A stretch of DNA of 64,000 bases from Danio rerio (taxonomy: Eukaryota > Chordata > Actinopteri > Cypriniformes > Danionidae), in contig NC_133194.1 in the NCBI RefSeq assembly GCF_049306965.1, positions 15,047,501-15,111,500 of the forward strand, in the 5' to 3' direction. The notes beneath the pieces are model-generated. The model was given only the letters and a program-made list of their open reading frames with translations. It searched no databases and was not told the origin of the DNA. Shown one piece after another: positions 57,773-64,000 of this stretch. Every line of letters begins with the position of its first letter. Positions within the stretch are counted from its first letter, which is position 1. Position numbers and translations under genes: made by a program.

Positions 57773-58279
57773 CAGATTGTGAACTATTTCTAAATAGTTA
57801 ATTTTGAATATTTTTTCTGATCTTTTCAATGGAGAAAAAATATGTATGATTTAAAGAGATAGCTAACCCAATAATGAAGATTTACTCATCACTTACACAC
57901 ACTTATATGGTTTCATACATTTATATTTATGTCATAAAAGAAGATATTAAGAAAATGTGAAAAGGTCCAATAACTAAATGACAACATTTGTCAGTTTTGG
58001 GTGAAATATCCCTTTAATATATTACTAAAATACAGTCATTCTGTCATTTTTGTTACACATTAGGTATCTTAAGCTAACAACGAACTTTTGATATGCGAGT
58101 TCACAATACTTAATGCACTTTATGAATGGTATTGTTATTACACCCAGTGACTTTTGCAGCTCTTCGCTTTTTGCTGAGAAAAATCACAAAATGGACTTCA
58201 AAACTTTAAGTTTGCATTAATGGATTATTATGCACTTTACTGCAAGATATGAAACAAGTATATGAAACATGGCATGACT

Positions 58280-58473
58280 CTAGAGACACACAAGAGGTGG
58301 TTAATAACGTTTCAGTACTGATGGAAATCATATGGAGTTCTATAAAAAACTTTTGTAATAAAAAACATGTTAATCTAGAGACACACAAGAGGTGGTTAAT
58401 AAAGTTTCAGTACTGATGGAAATCATATGGAGTTCTATAAAAAAAAAACTTTTGTAATAAAAAACATATTAAT
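58280..58473. repeat. Recent tandem duplication, 95-99 bp unit
   Basis: CTAGAGACACACAAGAGGTG begins both 58280-58374 and 58375-58473. The copies differ by about two bases and the length of one A run. In the paqr7 5' UTR intron. Confidence 0.93.
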
Positions 58474-58674
58474 CCTTAATTCATGTGTAAACGGCTGATA
58501 GTGCTGTAACAAGCGGCGTTACATAATTGACTTTCAATATCCTAAATTACAGTCAAATAAAGAGCCAAATTGGCTCAAACAAGAGCTCATCATCAGATGT
58601 CATAACAGTGTAAAAGATGCACCACTTGCTATAGTTTCTATATCTAACCACAATATGAAAAAGCTCGTTTATAC

Positions 58675-58750
58675 CTGTGTGGCGAGCTCCTCAAATCTGA
58701 CAGCCACAGTAACGTTAAGTTAGTTCCGAGTTGAAACTGGATACTCTGTG
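58675..58750 (-). other. paqr7: Probable non-coding exon 1 of paqr7
   Basis: A minus-strand donor (CACACAG followed by GTATAA) lies at 58674, and a good acceptor (GATTTCCCAG) sits at 55907 just upstream of the coding exon. This suggests a 5' UTR intron of about 2.77 kb. The upstream limit of the exon is a guess. Confidence 0.5.
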
Positions 58751-58751
58751 A

Positions 58752-58851
58752 CGATTGTTTTCTCCCTCGACTGTTTTTCTGTAGTCACGCCTCTTGAAGG
58801 ATGCGATAAGAAAGCTGTCGAAGAACTTCAGCGTATCGTCGTGTTGCAGAG
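58752..58851 (+). other. Possible non-coding first exon of a divergent gene
   Basis: GC-richer plus-strand sequence ends in a donor (TGCAGAG followed by GTAATT) at 58852, facing away from paqr7. No plus-strand coding exon was recognised from here to 64000, so the partner would lie further right. Inferred from composition, splice site and layout. Confidence 0.35.
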
Positions 58852-58859
58852 GTAATTTC

Positions 58860-59680
58860 GCTGGTAGCCTACTTTTGTTTCGATACTAATGCTTAATAAG
58901 GTTCACAAAGAAAATAAAGCAAACAAAGACGATAATTAGAAATGCCAAATACGATTGTTAGCCTCGATTGTCGTTTCTAGCTAGGTTAGCATGCATGACA
59001 TATAATAACTATAATCTTAATTTAGAGGCGTTATTCGGGTTTTTGTGCTCTTAGTATAAATCACCTTCCGCCAGGCTAAGAACGTTTTCAACATGTTGGC
59101 GTTAACGTTCTGGCAAATAGTTCCCTCAAAGAGATTTGTTTATATTAGCTTATTTGCTTGTCTCAAAATATATAATTCATAAAGCCTTTTATATGTAAAA
59201 GTTCAACGTTCTTCATGTAAGTTGTCTGCTGATCTGTTTGTTGTTTTATGTAGTATTTATTTGCAGAAATCTCCTTCTCACACTTACACAGCTGTGAATG
59301 TTCTGAACATATATGGCAATGTAACGTAGAGATTCCCTTAAATGGATGTTACAATTAAAAAAAAAATCCGCGTTTTTATATTATCGATTATTTTTGCGAA
59401 TGTTTGACGTTTTTTTTTAATGTACTGTTGATTGATTTGTGGGTTTATTGTAATAAAATAGTTTTATTATATCGACTATTACACATGTTCTGCAAATAAA
59501 ACGCTGAGTGAACAGCAGCTGTAAACAGTCTTGCCATGGTTAAATTAAGGCAAACTTTTTTTTTGGTAGTATGGCAAAATAGGCTACGTGTTTTTTGTAA
59601 TTGTGTGAGTTTTTTTTTTTTGTGGTAAAATTAACATTTTTAATTTTAATTTACAGTCTATGGGTAAAACCATGGTACAT
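58860..59680. other. Possible first intron of the divergent gene, no exon seen
   Basis: AT-rich with several T tracts. No splice-bounded coding segment was recognised here or in the non-repeat gaps to 64000 (60365-60932, 61295-61970, 62557-63276, 63628-64000). Confidence 0.4.
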
Positions 59681-59681
59681 T

Positions 59682-60364
59682 TTCTTTTCGGTTTAGTTCC
59701 TTTATTAATCTGGATTCCTGTAGGCTATTTTTGTAAGGGGATTATGACCTGCCAACATATCCAGCATATGTTTTGCACAGTGGATGCCCTTCCAGCTGCA
59801 ACCCATCCATACTGGGAAACATCCATACACACATCCCTAAATCCATACAAAATGGACTGTTTGGCAGCATATGAAATGTCCCAAACACTATTTTCAACTG
59901 TCCAAAATGATAGTCAGAACGTGTTTAAAATTTTCCATGTTGATATGCATTAAATAGTCAGAAAAAAATATTTTATGTAAATTCAGACCACAAATCCATG
60001 TAAATGGACATAATTTTTCTCTAAAAGTACATGATATCAAAAGATGATACTTAGGTTTTTATCCTTATGAGGTTCTAATAAGCTCAAATAGCAAAGAGAA
60101 ATAAAACATGTGTAAAAAAACACCTGGGGTTAAATATGATTATAATATACATACACACTCATACACTACAGCCAATTTAGCTTGCCCAATTCACCTCTAT
60201 CGCATGTCTCTATGGGGGAAACTGGAGAACCCGCAGGAAACCCATGCGAACACAGTGAGAACATGTCAACTCCACACAGAAATGCTCACTGACCCAACCA
60301 AGGCTCGAACCAGCAACCTTCTTTCTGTGAGGCAGTTGTGCTGCCCACTGCTCAACCGAAATGC
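59682..60364 (-). mobile_element. DANA-type SINE split by a 0.3-kb insertion
   Basis: Inverted DANA sequence at 59682-59844 resumes at 60148-60364 at the matching point of the family order. Between them is a segment related to the TTAA-flanked element at 56150-56549. Confidence 0.82.
59845..60147. mobile_element. Partial copy of the TTAA element inside a SINE
   Basis: From CTGTTTGGCAGCATATGAAA to CACCTGGGGTTAAATATGATT it follows 56263-56562 with about 13% differences. It lacks the first 110 bases and the terminal CTTAAGAG. It splits the SINE at 59682-60364. Confidence 0.75.
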
Positions 60365-60932
60365 CCTCATTTTTATTAGGTAAAAACATTAGTCATCCAT
60401 AATGTTTTCATAATGAGCATGGAAAATGTTTCCTAAACATTCACCAAACCAAAAATATAAACATTTAAATAATGTTTTGTCACAAATGTGCCTCATTTGA
60501 CTGAAATCTTTCAGTTCTAACATTTTACCTGTAATATTGTAGCAACTTTAGGCCCCTTAAAATATAGTCAGTGTTTTATATGTGCAATATTGACTTCAAA
60601 TCATGATCTTCAAAAAAAAATAATTAGTTGATACAGCAATGCATTGACTGATATAAAGTTTATGATCATGTAATGACTGTCATGATGTGAAAAGTCTGAT
60701 TAAGTTGTTCAGATTTTTATACATCTATTCTAAAAAAGGCTAATTGTTGTTTGTGAGTTTGAATCATACGCTGAACAAGTGTGACATTAAGGTGCATTTG
60801 TGGTCAATATGTTGTTGGTGGTAGAAAGGGTTGTTTCAGAAATGATACATTATTCCTGGTGATGAATAAGGTTGATATGGACTGTCTGTAATTATTGATT
60901 TATTTGTAAATATCATTCATTTGTTCTAAATT

Positions 60933-61294
60933 AGGGGCAATGCGGTGGCGAAGTGGGTATCGCTTTCACCTCACAGCAAGAAGGTCACTGGTTGAAGCCT
61001 CGGCTGGGTCAGTTGGCATTTCTGTTTGCATGTTCTCCCCGTGTTCGCATGGGTTTCCTCCAGGTGCTCGGTTTTCCCCACAAGTCCAAAGACATGCGGT
61101 ACAGGTGAATTGGGTTGGCTAAATTGTCCATAGTGTATGTGTGTGAATGAGAATGTGTGGGTGTTTGCCAGTGATGGGTTGCGGCTGGAATGGCATCCGC
61201 TGTGTAAAAAATATGCTGGATAATTTGGAAGTTTATTCTACAGTTGCAACCCCAGGAAAATAAAGGGACTAAGCCGAAATGAAAATGAATGAAT
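60933..61294 (+). mobile_element. DANA-type tRNA-derived SINE
   Basis: Full length, from AGGGGCAATGCGGTGGCGAA to the GAATGAATC tail; one of the best preserved copies. Confidence 0.93.
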
Positions 61295-61970
61295 CGTCTA
61301 ATTTACATGTTACAGGATGTATTTTTTGTATTGTATATTATTTAATAACAGGGATCGCACACGCACTGACACAAGCTTGTTTTGTTTCTTTTACTTTTGG
61401 ATTTCATCTAAAATGTCTTAATTTGTGTTTCGAAGATGAACGAAAGTCTCGGGGGTGTGGAAAAACATGAGGGTGTACAATTATTAACAGAATTACATAT
61501 TATTGAAGCTATAGGCCTATGAGTCAAATATGGTAAATTTGTAAATATCTGTTCCTGGCAAATCAGCAGAGCATGAGAAAGATTGTTTTGAAGTGGGCAC
61601 ACAGCTAAACACAATAAACACATTGATTTTGTGCTCATGTGAAGTGAATGCATTACATGACAACAAACTGAACCTAAAACAGCTCTTAGATTTGTTTTTC
61701 AAAAAATTACTGGAGCTGGAGAGTCCTTTAAACAATCTTAAACACTATTTATGTGATGGGCAACAAGCCATGCGTTGATTCAATTTAAGCCGTTTCTGAT
61801 ACCTTCTTAAAGGAACTTTTATATAGGAACCAAACCTCGCATATGATTAAAATAAGCAGGCATAAATTTATCAGAAGATGTGACCAAAACATAACTGCTG
61901 GTGTGACTGTTAACCCTTTAACCACAAGAACTATGGTAACTTCAATGACTGTGATTACAATATAAAAGTT

Positions 61971-62556
61971 GGGTGGCACATAGTGGTTTGAATTGTTGCC
62001 TCATAACAAGAAGGTTGCTGGTTCGAGTCCTGGCTGGACCAGTAGGCGTTTCTGTGTGGAGTTTGCCTGTTCTTCACATATTCCCTTAAGCTTAAGGGTG
62101 CTCTGCTTTCCCAGACACGCAGTATAGGTGAATTGGATAAGCAAAATTGGCCGTACACTCTCAAAAATTAAGGTAGGAGAGCTGTCACTAGGTTGGTACT
62201 TTTTCAAAAGGTCCATTTTAATATTTCAAGGGTACCTATTGGTACCTAAAAAGAACAAAAGTGTTCCTCTTAAAATATCTAATATATACATTTGAGGTAC
62301 CAAGATGGACCCTTTAAGTACAAATGTGTACATTTTGAAAATGTACCACCCCAGTGACAGCTCTCATACCTTTATTTCTGAGAGTTTTTTGTATGAGTGT
62401 GTGTGAATGTGAGAGTGTATGAGTGTTTCTCAGTACTGAGTTGCAGCTGGAATGGCATCCGCTGCGTAAAACATATGCCAGAATAGTTGGCGGTTCATTC
62501 AGCTGTGGCAATTCTTGACAAATAAGGGACAAAGCTGAAGGAAAATTAATGAATGA
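61971..62556 (+). mobile_element. DANA-type SINE split by a MITE
   Basis: Head and body at 61971-62155 and the remainder at 62386-62556. The MITE at 62156-62385 sits between them, at the family's GTCCGTAGTGTATGAGTG point. Confidence 0.88.
62156..62385. mobile_element. Short inverted-repeat MITE nested in a SINE
   Basis: Ends are ACTCTCAAAAATTAAGGTAG and the mirrored TACCTTTATTTCTGAGAGT, with a matching subterminal AGCTGTCACT / AGTGACAGCT. The interior repeats GGTACC-type words. Non-coding. Confidence 0.85.
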
Positions 62557-63276
62557 ATGTTCATTAATTAATATAAATTAAAGACTAAGCTGAATGAAAA
62601 TAAATTCATTCAAAAGTCTTGTAATAGCCCACTGAGTGCGCTAAACAGGGTTAATGTGAAATCATCCAGAATCCAGGCATTTTGTCATTTTTCTGTGAGC
62701 TTCTGCTATTTTGGAAAAGCTCGATCCCAACATTAATCCTTGACACCATAATCATGACAGATTTTCATACATTTCCTTCTGATAAAATGAATATATAAAT
62801 GGACAAATCTATTAAATCAGGCACTAATGAGATTCTAAAGCTGGGTAATCTGGTTTGGCAATGGTAATAAGGTCACACAGACCTTTATCGATAAGGGCCA
62901 AGGAGAAAACTAATAATGATACCATGATACCATGGCTCCAAAATACTGCCGGTGCTACTGTAGTTCGTAAATGGTAGTATCGTCATTAACAGTCTATCTA
63001 CAATACATAATGTTGCATGTGGAAAAGTCACTAAAATGCTCACGCTTTTGTGCAACAATAGACCATTTTATTTGAATAGTCTGTGGAGCTCTTTAAGGTT
63101 GCAAACTAGAATTCACACATCTTATCGTAGCCTATTTAATGTTTTCTAACGCTTCAGTTCGAAGTGAATAGATTCAGTTCTGATTCAGTTTAATTCTCCT
63201 GTCAATATGATTTAGTAGCTGCAATAACTGCGACAATCTCTTAAAAAGAGCCACTCACAAAGTTACATTTTAAATT

Positions 63277-63627
63277 CATTTATTCATTCATTCATTTTCT
63301 TGTCGGCTTAGTCCCTTTATTAATCCGGGGTCGCCACAGCGGAATGAACCGCCAATTTATCCAGCAATTTTTTGTGCAGCGGATGCCCTTCCAGCCGCAA
63401 CCCATCTCTGGGAAACATCCACACACACATTCACACACTACGGACAATTTAGCCTACCCAATTTACCTGTAACCACATGTCTTTGGACTGTGGGGGAAAC
63501 CAGAACACCTGGAGGAAAACACGCAAACTCCACACAGAAACGCCAACTGAGCCAAGGTTCGAACCAGCAACCCAGCAACCTTCTTGCTTTGAGGCGACAG
63601 CACTATCTACTGCGCCACTGCCTCGTC
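63277..63627 (-). mobile_element. DANA-type tRNA-derived SINE
   Basis: Inverted, full-length and well preserved copy with an (ATTC)n tail at its left and CTTGCTTTGAGGCGACAGCA at its right. Confidence 0.93.
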
Positions 63628-64000
63628 CACATTTTAAATTACTTACCTGATAAGACTGAAAAAAAACAACAACAAAAAACCAATAGATACTGGAAACATT
63701 GAAACTGAATTTTTGATTACTTCATAAAGTTTAATTTGGTTGGAAAAATGATCTTTTTGTATCTTTATTTTATCTTTTTATCTTTATTTTAATGTATTTT
63801 TTGTTGGTTAGTTATCTACAAAATAAACAAAAAGACCGAATACATTTTAGGTAAAGTAACATGCAAATACTTTTTTAATAATAAGGGAATCGTTAATTCA
63901 ATTCAAGTAGGCCTATTATAACATAAATATATTGTATTTCTGACAATTTTCTTTATTTCATGGATTTGAGTTATTGGAGAATCGCAATATGCAAAATGTC

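Larger units (their letters stand above)
58660..58860. promoter_or_regulatory. Putative bidirectional promoter, paqr7 / unknown gene
   Basis: Two donors point in opposite directions within 180 bases, in the only GC-richer stretch of the surrounding 5 kb. No TATA box was noticed. Shared promoter activity is inferred. Confidence 0.35.

Overview
The window looks like nuclear DNA of a teleost fish, most likely zebrafish (Danio rerio) or a close cyprinid. The reasons are AT-rich sequence, many long (TA)n arrays, at least ten copies of a DANA-type tRNA-derived SINE, very many small non-autonomous DNA transposons (mostly hAT-like, with 8-bp target duplications), a decayed Tc1 element, and short exons in long introns with GT/AG junctions. 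No bacterial, organellar or CRISPR-like content was seen.

Four protein-coding genes were found, all on the minus strand. (1) Positions 998-16400: a Qa-SNARE of the syntaxin-12/13 type (stx12 or its paralogue stx12l). Eight coding exons are present; the last exon(s), carrying the membrane anchor, lie beyond the left edge. (2) Positions 18184-26256: a tRNA-selenocysteine-1-associated protein (trnau1ap family), nine exons and 314 residues. (3) Positions 34935-43389: sh3bgrl3, a small thioredoxin-fold protein, three exons and 92 residues. (4) Positions 54755-55828: a membrane progestin receptor alpha, paqr7, with a single coding exon and a non-coding first exon at 58675. Exon boundaries were read from splice sites, and every codon phase closes. 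A probable non-coding first exon of an unknown plus-strand gene ends at 58851, so 58.67-58.86 kb looks like a divergent promoter. From memory, the human orthologues of all four genes map to 1p35-p36, which supports conserved linkage. Apart from linkage there is no sign that the genes work together: their roles are endosomal fusion, selenoprotein translation, redox-fold scaffolding and steroid signalling.

Layout. 1-16.4 kb: syntaxin gene, with introns holding Tc1, hAT-like and SINE insertions and several microsatellites. 16.4-18.2 kb: short intergenic gap. 18.2-26.3 kb: trnau1ap, with a 1.1-kb hAT-like element ending 41 bp from an exon. 26.5-34.9 kb: intergenic, with a three-deep nest of transposons and a tandem duplication. 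34.9-43.4 kb: sh3bgrl3, with two large hAT-like elements in intron 2. 43.5-54.7 kb: intergenic, with two very long (TA)n arrays beside the sh3bgrl3 promoter, a long-inverted-repeat element with a hAT inside it, and a LINE fragment. 54.7-58.75 kb: paqr7. 58.8-64 kb: repeats with no recognisable exon.

I found no previously undescribed biological system. The most useful observations are gene-level ones (tandem alternative donors and a changed RNP1 motif in trnau1ap, and loss of the likely ancestral start codon in paqr7) and some informative nested repeats. Family assignments come from memory of known proteins and repeats, not from database searches.
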